A DNA stretch of 64,000 nucleotides, taken from assembly GCF_018130785.1 (NCBI RefSeq), contig NZ_JAFCJT010000021.1, positions 62,001-126,000 on the forward strand, read 5' to 3'. A program made the position numbers and the translations under genes. Origin of the DNA: Bradyrhizobium liaoningense (GTDB lineage Bacteria > Pseudomonadota > Alphaproteobacteria > Rhizobiales > Xanthobacteraceae). The first letter of the stretch is position 1. Every line of letters starts with the position of its first letter. Under the pieces are notes generated by a model. The model saw only the letters and a list, made by a program, of their open reading frames with translations, ran no database searches and was not told the origin of the DNA. This document shows positions 1 to 7,623 of the stretch, piece by piece.

Positions 1-2
1 TG

Positions 3-98
3 GCGGGCCTGGCGCTGATCGCGATCATCCCGGCGGGGCGGCTGCCCGACTATCTGCCGGGCGAGATTCCCGGCGATGAGTCCGCTGCAAAAACGTGA
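3..98 (+). CDS. C-terminal end of a probable membrane protein (5' cut by window)
   Basis: The frame is open from the window edge and ends with TGA at 96-98, giving 31 residues. It begins with a hydrophobic stretch (AGLALIAIIPAGRLPDY) and finishes with a short polar tail. This resembles the last membrane helix and cytoplasmic tail of a transporter, but the fragment is too short to assign a family. The next gene follows closely on the same strand. Confidence 0.4.
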   Translation, partial: AGLALIAIIPAGRLPDYLPGEIPGDESAAKT

Positions 99-138
99 GT
101 TCAAAAAATGGGGTGGGGGACTCGTGAAAGGACTGCCC

Positions 139-441
139 ATGAATGAACTGGATCGCCGCGGCGCGCTGCGCCTGCTGCTTGGAGGCGTGATCCTCGCAGG
201 TGCGGGCGTCAGCCTGTGGTCGCGGGACGCCGCGGCCTTGCCCGAGATATCGCCAGCCGATCATGCCGCTCCAGGCAGGCGTGAACCCGTTGCCGGCACC
301 TTTGCGCAGCAGACCGCCCGTCCGCTGCCGGCACCGGGCCATCGGCCGCCGCATCGGCCGTCGCCGCGGCACCGGCGGCGTCGGCGCTGGGAGTGCTGGT
401 GGCATCGTGGCCGCCGTCATTGCGGATGGCGCTGGAGATAA
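139..441 (+). CDS. Small exported Arg/Trp/His-rich protein with Tat-like leader
   Basis: A 100-residue protein. The N-terminus (MNELDRRGALRLLLGGVIL) has a twin-arginine-like pair before a hydrophobic core and an alanine-rich cleavage region near residue 35. The middle is Pro/His-rich. The last 25 or so residues are almost entirely Arg, Trp, His and Cys (RRRRRWECWWHRGRRHCGWR). From memory, proteins with this tail recur in Bradyrhizobium and are sometimes annotated as protamine-like; no function is established. ATG at 139 is chosen because the leader starts there; an upstream ATG at 76 would put charged residues before it. The stop codon lies in the first unit of a tandem repeat. Confidence 0.6.
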   Translation: MNELDRRGALRLLLGGVILAGAGVSLWSRDAAALPEISPADHAAPGRREPVAGTFAQQTARPLPAPGHRPPHRPSPRHRRRRRWECWWHRGRRHCGWRWR

Positions 442-467
442 ACCTGGAGATAAACCTGGAGATAAAC
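432..467 (+). repeat. Three tandem 12-bp repeats carrying three in-frame stops
   Basis: The unit ctggagataaac occurs at 432-443, 444-455 and 456-467 without mismatch. Each unit holds a TAA in the frame of the preceding gene, so that gene ends in three successive in-frame stops. The array ends just before the gaggagg ribosome-binding site of the next gene at 481. Confidence 0.9.
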
Positions 468-480
468 GGAGGAGGATGTC

Positions 481-1044
481 ATGACGACTTACGACCATGG
501 TGCGCCGATGGGCGCGACCGGCCTGCCGCAACCGCCCCGCTGGGTCTGCGTGCTCCTGGGTCTCTTCATGGTGTTCGCAGGACTGATGGTGCTCGGCGAC
601 ATTGCGTTGTTCACCGTGGTCAGCGCGCTGTTCATCGGCTGGATGGCCATCGCCGCCGGCGCCTTCGAGATCTTCCACGCGTTCTGGACCAAGGGATGGG
701 GCGGCTTTGTCTGGCAGATCATACTCGGCACTCTCTACATCGCCGTTGGCATCGTCCTCGTCACCCAGCCGGTGACCGGCGCGCTCCTGCTCACCTATGT
801 GCTCGGCATTGCGCTGCTGGCCTCCGGTGTGGTGCGGATGCTGATCGGCATCGGTCGCTGGCAGCAGGGCGGCGGGATCATGGTCGCATCCGGCCTGTTT
901 GGCGTTCTGGCGGGGCTCGTCATCCTCACGGGCTTTCCGATGACCGGGCTCTGGGTCCTCGGACTGCTGCTCGGCATCGACTTGTTGTCCCACGGCATCG
1001 GGTGGCTGACGTTCGCCTGGACGCCTGCGGCTCGTGCCGCGTAG
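481..1044 (+). CDS. HdeD/DUF308-family integral membrane protein
   Basis: A 187-residue hydrophobic protein with about six predicted membrane segments in paired hairpins separated by short loops, the layout of the HdeD/DUF308 family. HdeD of E. coli is linked to acid resistance; the biochemical role of the family is unknown. A strong purine-rich site (ggaggaggatgtc) precedes ATG 481. It sits 39 bp downstream of the Arg/Trp-rich peptide gene and ends 19 bp before the amidohydrolase start, so the three may be cotranscribed. Confidence 0.8.
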   Translation: MTTYDHGAPMGATGLPQPPRWVCVLLGLFMVFAGLMVLGDIALFTVVSALFIGWMAIAAGAFEIFHAFWTKGWGGFVWQIILGTLYIAVGIVLVTQPVTGALLLTYVLGIALLASGVVRMLIGIGRWQQGGGIMVASGLFGVLAGLVILTGFPMTGLWVLGLLLGIDLLSHGIGWLTFAWTPAARAA

Positions 1045-1063
1045 CTTTGTGCGGAGATTGAGC

Positions 1064-2416
1064 ATGTCGGGTGCGACGACGGCGGCTGGCCTGTTGAGGG
1101 CCGTGGCACTGCTTGCAATCGGAATGACCTTCGGCGCGCCGCCGGCATCGGCGCAGCAGGACCCCGCTGTTCTGTTCCGCAATGTCCGGATCTTCGACGG
1201 CAAGGCTGGTGCACTCTCCACACCGTCGAGTGTCCTTGTCCGGAACAGGACGATCGAGAAGATTTCGGCCAGCGACATCACGGCCGCCGCTCAAGTCATC
1301 GACGGCGGCGGCCGCGTGCTGATGCCGGGGCTGATCGACGCGCATTGGCACGCGATGCTGGTGCGGCCCACACCGATGGCCGCACTCGCGGGCGATGTCG
1401 GCTACAACAATCTGCTCGCCGCCAGCGAAGCAACGGCTACATTGATGCGCGGCTTTACCACCATACGCGACATGGGCGGCCCGAGTTTCGGCCTCAAGCA
1501 GGCCATCGACGAGGACCTCGTCGCTGGCCCGCGGATCTATCCGTCCGGCGCAATCATCACCATCACCGGTGGCCATGGCGACTTCCGGCAGCTCTCCGAT
1601 CTGCCGCGAACCATCGGCGGCATGCTCAGCCGCATGGAGCGGATCGGCGGCAGCATGGTCGCCGACAGTCCGGACGAGGTGCGCGTGCGGGCGCGCGAGC
1701 AGCTGATGCAGGGCGCCTCGCAGGTCAAGCTCACGGCGGGCGGCGGCGTCGCGTCGCCCTTCAGTCCGCTCGACGTCTCCACTTTCACCGAGCCCGAATT
1801 GCGCGCGGCCGTCGAGGCCGCCGACAATTGGGGCACCTACGTCGCTACGCACGCTTATACGCCGGTCGCGATCCAGCGCTCGATCGCGGCCGGTGTCAGA
1901 TGCATCGAGCACGGTCATCTCATGGACGAGGCGAGCGCGAAGCTGATGGCGGAGAAGGGAATCTGGCTCAGCACCCAGCCGTTCCTGGATATGTCCATGG
2001 CTGCCGCGCTCGGGCCTTCGGAACAGGACAAGATGCGGCAGGTGGTTGCCGGCACCGACCGTGTCTATGCGTTGGCGAAAAAATACGGCATCAAGACCGC
2101 GTTCGGCACCGACGTCCTGTTCTCGAAGGCGCTGGCTGACAGGCAGGGCGCGATGCTGGCTGCGCTGACGCGCTGGTATACGCCGGCGGAAGCGCTGACG
2201 ATGGCGACGTCGACCAACGCCGAATTGCTGAGCCTGTCGGGCCCGCGCAATCCCTATCCGGGCAAGCTTGGCGTGGTGGCGGAGGGCGCGCTCGCCGATC
2301 TCCTGCTGGTCGACGGCAATCCGCTCGACGACATCAGGCTCGTCGAAGATCCCGCGAAGAATTTTGTGGTGATCATGAAGGGCGGAAAAATCTACAAGAA
2401 CAGCCTTCCGCACTGA
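1064..2416 (+). CDS. Secreted metal-dependent amidohydrolase (imidazolonepropionase-like)
   Basis: A 450-residue protein with a cleavable signal peptide (hydrophobic about residues 6-26, cleavage near PASA-QQ). The amidohydrolase fold is marked by the metal-binding HxH in GLIDAHWHAM (His94, His96), a lysine in SQVKLTAGG as candidate bridging carboxylate, histidines in ATHAY and IEHGH, and the Asp of AFGTDVLF. Members hydrolyse cyclic amides or dipeptides such as Xaa-Pro; the substrate cannot be read from sequence. ATG 1064 is preferred because ggag lies 7 nt upstream and the leader starts there; a GTG at 1034 would overlap the previous gene. Confidence 0.85.
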   Translation: MSGATTAAGLLRAVALLAIGMTFGAPPASAQQDPAVLFRNVRIFDGKAGALSTPSSVLVRNRTIEKISASDITAAAQVIDGGGRVLMPGLIDAHWHAMLVRPTPMAALAGDVGYNNLLAASEATATLMRGFTTIRDMGGPSFGLKQAIDEDLVAGPRIYPSGAIITITGGHGDFRQLSDLPRTIGGMLSRMERIGGSMVADSPDEVRVRAREQLMQGASQVKLTAGGGVASPFSPLDVSTFTEPELRAAVEAADNWGTYVATHAYTPVAIQRSIAAGVRCIEHGHLMDEASAKLMAEKGIWLSTQPFLDMSMAAALGPSEQDKMRQVVAGTDRVYALAKKYGIKTAFGTDVLFSKALADRQGAMLAALTRWYTPAEALTMATSTNAELLSLSGPRNPYPGKLGVVAEGALADLLLVDGNPLDDIRLVEDPAKNFVVIMKGGKIYKNSLPH

Positions 2417-2455
2417 CGCGAGCATGCCGGTGTGACCTGCGACATTGGACCGCTT

Positions 2456-2614
2456 CTAGTCCCGCTCGTCTGGGGTCGGCTTTTTGCGCCGCGAACTGGA
2501 CTCGGCTTCCGGCACCGCAGGAAGTGGTGCAGAACTTGTCACAATCTCGGGCCGGTCATCGGAGGCGTAACTTCTAAGCGTCTCCAGAACCAGAAAGAAT
2601 TTCTCGGCTAGCAT
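2456..2614 (-). CDS. Small conserved-type hypothetical protein, 52 aa
   Basis: A short reading frame on the minus strand, beginning MLAEKFFLVLETLRSYA and ending in a charged tail. The N-terminal amphipathic pattern (AEKFFLVLETL) matches small hypothetical proteins I recall from Bradyrhizobium (AERFFLVLETL-type). It lies in the gap between two plus-strand genes. No ribosome-binding site is clear and no function is known. The call rests on recall of the family and has not been tested. Confidence 0.5.
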   Translation of the reverse strand: MLAEKFFLVLETLRSYASDDRPEIVTSSAPLPAVPEAESSSRRKKPTPDERD

Positions 2615-3024
2615 GAGTCAAGCTCGCTGACGCGTTCATCTCGGTTTCGAGAACGACGAGATTCGCTATCAATTCGATCACTTACTGTACGTGGCAGCAA
2701 TTTAATTCGTAGCGCAAAACTGGATTGTGACAGTCCTTGCCGGATTTTTGCGCTCGCAGCGTCGTGTTGACGATGAGGCGTTGCGACGTAACGTTCCTAT
2801 TCCTCCCAGGCCGTACCGGCTATATGGTGGCGGTCTGTCATTGAATTGTCATGTCACCGGAAATGCTAAAATCAGACGCTACGCCGGCTCGCAAAACTGT
2901 GAGCGCGCCGGACGGGAATCCTGTCCCCAAAGACAACAAGAGAACGCAAGTCGTCGGCGGCTTCCTCTGGCAAGTTGGACGGGCCGAGCCCGGCGCGGAA
3001 GGCGCGATCGTCGAGGGCGCTGTG
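2615..3024. other. Intergenic region upstream of the CYTH-CHAD gene
   Basis: About 410 bp, less GC-rich than its surroundings up to about 2730. The CYTH-CHAD frame is open back to an ATG at 2851, but 2851-3024 lacks a ribosome-binding site and any conserved domain. I read it as leader or promoter DNA. No clear sigma-70 hexamers or hairpins were found. Confidence 0.35.
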
Positions 3025-4632
3025 ATGGATCAGACGCCGTCGCAAGATGTGACGTCTGCACCGGAGCCAGGCCAGCAGACCGCTGCCGCGCGTCCCGCCG
3101 GTGAGATCGAGCTCAAGCTTCTCGTCGATGCCGATCGCATGGCGGAGTTCAACGCCGCGCCTGTCATCGCGGCCAATGCGCGCAACAAGGGCTCGCGCAA
3201 GCATCTCAAGTCGGTCTACTACGACACGCCCGAGCGTCTGCTTCGGCGCAATGGCCTCAGCCTGCGCGTTCGCCAGAGCGGCGCGCGCTTCGTGCAGACG
3301 GTGAAGACGGACAGTGTGGACGATCCGCTCCGCCGCGGCGAGTGGGAGGCGAGCGTGCCGTCGCTTGCGCCGGATCTCGCTCTGGCAATGCCCTTCATTC
3401 CGGAGAAGCTTCGCGGTCACCTCGAAGCGCATCCGCTCGAAGCCGTCTTCACCGCCGACATCCATCGTCACGCGCGGATGATTGACCTGCCGACCGGCAC
3501 GGTCGAGATCGCCTTCGACTTGGGCGAGCTGACGGCCGGCGATCGGTCGTTGCCGGTGAGCGAGATCGAGCTTGAACTGAAGAGCGGCAGCGCGAGCACG
3601 ATCTACGAGATCGCGTTGCGGCTTGCGGAGCAGGGTGCGGTGAAGCCGTCGATCCGCACCAAGTCGGCACGCGGCTTTGATCTCGCCGCCGACAAGCCGC
3701 CCTCGGTGGGTCGCCCGCGAAAATTTCGCCTCGATGCGTCGGTTGCGCTCGACGAGGCCTTCGCGACGATCCTGCGGTCCTGCTTCCTCCATCTGCTTCA
3801 GTCGCTGCCGGCCGCCGAGGACGGGCGCAATCCGGAAGGCGTGCACCAGCTTCGCGTCTCGCTGCGCCGGTTGCGATCGGCACTCGACCTGATGCGATCG
3901 GTCGGCGCGCTCAGCAATCTCGACGCGCTGCGGTCGGAAGCCAAATGGCTGGCGCAAGACCTGTCCGCTGCGCGCGACTGGGACGTGTTCCAGCTCGACA
4001 CCCTGCCGACGATCGCAAAAGCCTGTCCGTCGGTCGGCGGATTCGATGCGCTGGGCCGGGCCGCGACCAGGTGCCAGTCGGACGCCTATCGCAAGGCGCA
4101 TGATGCACTCGACGATCGCCGCTGCGCCGTGTTCCTGATCGGCCTCGGTGGCTGGATCGAGACGCGCGGCTGGCGCAGCGACGTTGCCGCCGAAGATCTC
4201 GGCCAGCTCGCCGAACCCGCCGTCAACTTCGCGCAGCGCATCTTGTCGGAGCAATACGCCAAGGTGCTCAAGCGCGGCCGCCGCTTCAAGTCGCTTCCCG
4301 CCGAGGGTCTGCACCGGGTGCGGCTCGCGACCAAGCGGCTGCGCTATCTCAGCGAGTTCCTGCTGCCGCTGTTCGCGGATCGCAAGTCCGCGAGAAAATT
4401 CTCGCGCCGGCTCGCCGGCTTGCAGGAGGAGCTCGGGGTCTTCAACGACATGGCCGTCACGGCATCGCTGCTCGACGGGCTCGGCGCCGAGCCCGACAGC
4501 GCCATCGCCGCCGCGGCCATTGCCGGCTGGCAGGCGCGCGCATCGGTCGGCGTGCAGCCCGCTTTGCAAGGCACATGGCGCGATTTCACCGCGGCGCGCG
4601 TGCCCTGGTCGCGGCAAGCCCAGCAGGATTGA
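3025..4632 (+). CDS. CYTH-CHAD domain protein (triphosphate tunnel metalloenzyme family)
   Basis: A 535-residue protein. The N-terminal CYTH domain (about residues 25-220) opens with the diagnostic ExExK (Glu27, Glu29, Lys31) and continues with YYDTPERLLRRNGLSLRVR, the substrate-binding strands of the triphosphate tunnel fold. The C-terminal CHAD domain (about 240-530) has the His- and Arg-rich helices VHQLRVSLRRLR and LHRVRLATKRLRY. CYTH domains act on triphosphates (inorganic triphosphatase, ThTPase or adenylate cyclase type IV); CHAD binds polyphosphate. GAGGG 7 nt before ATG 3025 favours this start; ATG 2851 would add 58 residues without domain homology. Confidence 0.85.
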   Translation: MDQTPSQDVTSAPEPGQQTAAARPAGEIELKLLVDADRMAEFNAAPVIAANARNKGSRKHLKSVYYDTPERLLRRNGLSLRVRQSGARFVQTVKTDSVDDPLRRGEWEASVPSLAPDLALAMPFIPEKLRGHLEAHPLEAVFTADIHRHARMIDLPTGTVEIAFDLGELTAGDRSLPVSEIELELKSGSASTIYEIALRLAEQGAVKPSIRTKSARGFDLAADKPPSVGRPRKFRLDASVALDEAFATILRSCFLHLLQSLPAAEDGRNPEGVHQLRVSLRRLRSALDLMRSVGALSNLDALRSEAKWLAQDLSAARDWDVFQLDTLPTIAKACPSVGGFDALGRAATRCQSDAYRKAHDALDDRRCAVFLIGLGGWIETRGWRSDVAAEDLGQLAEPAVNFAQRILSEQYAKVLKRGRRFKSLPAEGLHRVRLATKRLRYLSEFLLPLFADRKSARKFSRRLAGLQEELGVFNDMAVTASLLDGLGAEPDSAIAAAAIAGWQARASVGVQPALQGTWRDFTAARVPWSRQAQQD

Positions 4633-4653
4633 TCGGCTCTCGAGTCTTCAAAA

Positions 4654-4688
4654 AGGTTGCGCCCAGCCATTGGGGGATGGCTGGGCGC
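4654..4688. terminator. Hairpin terminator between convergent genes
   Basis: A perfect 11-bp stem (gcgcccagcca at 4659-4669 with tggctgggcgc at 4678-4688) and 8-nt loop. On the minus strand it is followed by AACCTTTTT, so it fits a factor-independent terminator for the BTLCP gene at 4771-5394. It may also stop transcripts from the CHAD gene. Confidence 0.75.
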
Positions 4689-4770
4689 GCGCGAACCGGT
4701 CTGGGACGGGGAGGGGTGGGGATGTGACCGGGTCGCGTAACTCGTGTTCCTGACTGCTAGTTCTTGACTG

Positions 4771-5394
4771 CTAGTTCTTGGCGCTGGCGGTGGAGACCGC
4801 CGGCTTGGTGTCGCCGAGCGAGACCCAGACGTTGGGATCACTCTGTGACTGGCGCTTGACGAAGCGGTAGCCGGTCTCCGTCCAGGCAACGACGTTCTCG
4901 TTCTGATTGTCGAGAACGAACTCGCCCTTGTCGGTCTTCACCGTCAGCACCGCGTGTCCTTCGCCCTTCTTGTCCCGCACGACGGTGATGAGCAGGGCCT
5001 CACGCGGCCATCCGGCATCGATCAGCATCTTGCGCTTCAACAGCACGTAGTCTTCACAGTCGCCGTAACCGTCAGTCGGCAGCGACCACTTCTCGATCAC
5101 GCCCCAGTGCTCCTGGTCGGTCAAAGGCTTGACGGTCTCGTTGACCCAGCGATTGACCTTGACGAGGTCGCGCCATGCAGCCTGCGACATCACGATGTCG
5201 CGCGGTTGCGTCGGCGTGCCCTGGCACTGGGCGGCGTTATCCGCACAGAACTCGACCCAGCCGATCGGCGCACGCGTGGTGTCGCCGAGGCTTGCGTAGA
5301 GCAGACGGCCTTCGCCGGCCTGCGCTGTCGCGCCGATCCCGAAGAGCATGGCGGCCAGCGCCAAGCCCTTCCCCTGTCCCCTGAAGTCCAACAT
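4771..5394 (-). CDS. Transglutaminase-like cysteine proteinase (BTLCP family)
   Basis: A 207-residue exported protein with signal peptide (MLDFRGQGKGLALAAMLF, cleavage near TAQA-GE). The bacterial transglutaminase-like Cys-His-Asp triad is visible: Cys113 in GYGDCEDY, His147 in GEGHAVL and Asp162 in VLDNQ. This matches Pfam family BTLCP (DUF920), common in Rhizobiales. Relatives such as LapG cleave surface adhesins under c-di-GMP control, but no lapD-type gene is adjacent, so the substrate is unknown. The start at 5394 is chosen over an ATG 30 bp upstream because the signal peptide begins there and a ggggg run precedes it. Confidence 0.85.
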   Translation of the reverse strand: MLDFRGQGKGLALAAMLFGIGATAQAGEGRLLYASLGDTTRAPIGWVEFCADNAAQCQGTPTQPRDIVMSQAAWRDLVKVNRWVNETVKPLTDQEHWGVIEKWSLPTDGYGDCEDYVLLKRKMLIDAGWPREALLITVVRDKKGEGHAVLTVKTDKGEFVLDNQNENVVAWTETGYRFVKRQSQSDPNVWVSLGDTKPAVSTASAKN

Positions 5395-5479
5395 TGCGGC
5401 CCCCGTTTCTTGTTGGGACCACATTTCGCACGGAGCTTTTGAGTTGGCGCTAAGTCGGCCAAGTCAAGTCGAGACGAAT

Positions 5480-5602
5480 GCAAGTAAAAGTCGCGGCGAA
5501 TTCGATCTATACTTGAAGAAAATTCGAGTAAAATTTGAGATTACTGCAATTGATTCAAACTTTATCGATTAACGTGGAAACGCTGGCGGAACCGCCGTTT
5601 CC
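5480..5602. promoter_or_regulatory. AT-rich island with an adjoining hairpin upstream of the BTLCP gene
   Basis: From about 5480 to 5575 the sequence is strikingly AT-rich for this window, with a repeated gaattcga/aattcgag motif. It is followed by a hairpin (ggaaac ... ggcgg / ccgcc gtttcc, 5576-5602). The island lies upstream of the minus-strand BTLCP gene and downstream of the PilZ gene. It is probably a promoter or nucleoid-protein binding region; no confident -35/-10 pair was assigned. Confidence 0.4.
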
Positions 5603-5653
5603 GCGCGCAAACGGGCCGCGCGTTAACTCGTGCGCGGCCGGTCTCAACGCATG

Positions 5654-5688
5654 AAAAAGGCGGCGTCCGCATCGCGGAGGCCGCCTTC
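5654..5688 (-). terminator. Rho-independent terminator of the PilZ gene
   Basis: Read on the minus strand, aaggcggcctccgcgatgcg pairs with gacgccgcctt, followed directly by a T run (complement of 5654-5658). It lies 38 bp beyond the PilZ stop codon. Confidence 0.8.
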
Positions 5689-5725
5689 AAGGCTGGAAAT
5701 ACAGTGGTTTTGGCGTCGTCGCGCT

Positions 5726-6343
5726 TTACCGCGCAGTAACGCTCTCTTCGAGAGTCTCGATCGGCTGCTCGTGCATGAACTCCAGCGCGAAGCCGTCTTC
5801 GAGGTTTCGGACCACGCGGCCCTGCACGCGGCCGAGCAAAACCGTCGATTTCAGCGGCGGGCGGTTCTCGGCGGCGATGGCCGCGCCCGACAGCGAGAGG
5901 TCGATGATGCGGCAGGTCATCTTGGTGCCGTCCTCGAGCGTCAGCACCGCGATCGGGTTGCGTGGCACGATACGGTCGTGGCGGCGATCCTCCGGCAGGT
6001 TGAGGATGTCGCGGTTGGCGAGCCAGGTGAGCTGGGCCGCCAGCTTGTCGCGCTTGCGGGGCGTCGCACCGACCGTCATGGCGAAGCCGTTGTCGATGAT
6101 GCGGGTGATCTTGCCCTCGACACGGCCGATATGGTCGAGATAGGCGACCACGCGGTCGCCGACATTGCCGATGCCGGGCGCCAGCAGCGCCAGCCCGCCC
6201 GGCGACATGTTGATGACCTGGCAGGGGAATTCACGACGATCAGGCAGCATGTAGCGGCCGAGCAGGTGAACCTTCACCCGCTGGAAACGCCGACGTTCCT
6301 CGGCGGCCGGAAGAAATTTTTTGTTCGCCAACGCCATTTTCAC
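5726..6343 (-). CDS. Tandem PilZ-domain protein, probable c-di-GMP receptor
   Basis: A 205-residue soluble protein with two PilZ domains. The first (about 16-105) has RxxxR at Arg18-Arg22 and NxSxxG at 45-50 (NMSPGG). The second (about 118-200) has RxxxR at Arg120-Arg124 and DxSxxG at 148-153 (DLSLSG). PilZ domains with both motifs generally bind cyclic di-GMP and relay it to motility or polysaccharide synthesis; having both in both copies suggests two binding sites. It ends in its own terminator, so it is probably monocistronic. A GGDEF-EAL gene at 30.9 kb is the only other c-di-GMP gene seen here. Confidence 0.85.
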   Translation of the reverse strand: MKMALANKKFLPAAEERRRFQRVKVHLLGRYMLPDRREFPCQVINMSPGGLALLAPGIGNVGDRVVAYLDHIGRVEGKITRIIDNGFAMTVGATPRKRDKLAAQLTWLANRDILNLPEDRRHDRIVPRNPIAVLTLEDGTKMTCRIIDLSLSGAAIAAENRPPLKSTVLLGRVQGRVVRNLEDGFALEFMHEQPIETLEESVTAR

Positions 6344-6405
6344 AACCCGACTCCCCGCCTGGCGGAGTCCGCGACGACCCTAAGGTGCACAGGGTTAACG
6401 CCGCG

Positions 6406-7572
6406 TTAGGATTGGGCGCGTCGATTACGGACAGACACAATGCGCTCGAAAAGCCACATCAGCGGCGGGCAGGCCAACACCGTCAGCGCGCCGAGGTCGA
6501 GCGCGACCGCGGCAGTCCCCGCCGATTTGGCCAGCCGGCCGGCCACCGCCGGCCCCAGCATCATCGCAGCATAGAAGAGCGTGTAGAACACGCCCATGCC
6601 GATCGCCCTTGTTTCCGGCGCGAGCACGCGGGCGGCGAGGCTCATGATCGGGCCGGCCGGATGGCCGCCGATCAGGCCGATCAGGACGAGGATCGTGATC
6701 ACTGCATCCGATCGCGGCAACCAGGCCAGCAGGGCGGCCACGATGAGGCTAGCCGCGGTCGCGAGCGTGAGCGGCCGCTTGAAGCGGTCGGCGAGATAGC
6801 CGCCTGCTGGCACCGAGATCACCGACAGCCACATCACGAGGCTGATCGCGGAGCCCGCCGCCGCAATGCTCCAGCCGCGCTCGGCGAGCAGCGAGGGGCC
6901 GAACGAGAAGATCATGGCGAAGCCGACATTAAAGAGTCCCCAGATCAGGCCCGCGACGATCACTGCCAACAGCGCGAGAGGATCGAGCCGGCCCGGGCCG
7001 GCCGCGCTGACCGTGGCTCCCGGCGGCGACTGATAGAGCGTGATCAGCACAATACCGACTGCCGTGAGAGCGCCCGCCGCCAGGAACACCGCGCTTGCGC
7101 CATAGGCCGTGCCGATCGCCGGCAGCACCAGCAGCGAGATCGCAACGCCGGCCGGCCAGGAGTTGACGAAGATCGCCATCGCGGTTGCGATCTCCTTACC
7201 CGCGAACCAGTCGGTGCCCATCTTGGTGAGCTGCACCGTCAGCAGCACGCCGCCGGCGCCGGAGACCAGCCGGCCGGTCATCTGCCAGCCCCAGATATCG
7301 GTTGTGGCCATGACGAGGCTGCCCGCCGTCATCAGCAGCAGCGCCGCGATCGTCGTCGGCTTGTCGCCAAGATTTCGGCCGATCGCGCCGCCCGGCAGCG
7401 CCAGCACGATGCCGGGGGTGAAATAGAGGCCGATCAGGATGCCGATGTCGGCAAGCCCGACGCCGAAAGTCTGTTGCAGCAGCGGCGCGACCGCGGCCAC
7501 GCTCTGGAACTGGAACGCGATGGTGAGGCGCACGACGAACAGGATCGCAAGAATGCCCCAGCGATTGCGCAA
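6406..7572 (-). CDS. MFS transporter (CynX/NimT-like)
   Basis: A 388-residue protein with about twelve hydrophobic segments. The conserved loop between helices 2 and 3 is GGAIGRNLGDKPTT, and the second-half counterpart is GYLADRFKRP. The pattern fits the cyanate/nitroimidazole-type branch of the major facilitator superfamily; the substrate is unknown. The start is a TTG at 7570-7572, supported by AGGAG 9 nt upstream; the nearby ATG is out of frame. It is separated by 51 bp from a second MFS gene in the same direction. Confidence 0.8.
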   Translation of the reverse strand: MRNRWGILAILFVVRLTIAFQFQSVAAVAPLLQQTFGVGLADIGILIGLYFTPGIVLALPGGAIGRNLGDKPTTIAALLLMTAGSLVMATTDIWGWQMTGRLVSGAGGVLLTVQLTKMGTDWFAGKEIATAMAIFVNSWPAGVAISLLVLPAIGTAYGASAVFLAAGALTAVGIVLITLYQSPPGATVSAAGPGRLDPLALLAVIVAGLIWGLFNVGFAMIFSFGPSLLAERGWSIAAAGSAISLVMWLSVISVPAGGYLADRFKRPLTLATAASLIVAALLAWLPRSDAVITILVLIGLIGGHPAGPIMSLAARVLAPETRAIGMGVFYTLFYAAMMLGPAVAGRLAKSAGTAAVALDLGALTVLACPPLMWLFERIVSVRNRRAQS

Positions 7573-7623
7573 CGCCTCATCTCCTCAGGCCCATCTTGAG
7601 GGTGCGGTGGGGAGGGACGAGAG

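Noticed and set aside
926..2425. Long minus-strand frame (about 500 codons) opposite the amidohydrolase.
   Set aside because: Antisense to a gene with clear catalytic motifs; the composition is Arg/His/Ala-rich with no domain.
2872..4617. Long minus-strand frame opposite the CYTH-CHAD gene.
   Set aside because: Shadow of a well-supported gene, no ribosome-binding site, shadow-like composition.
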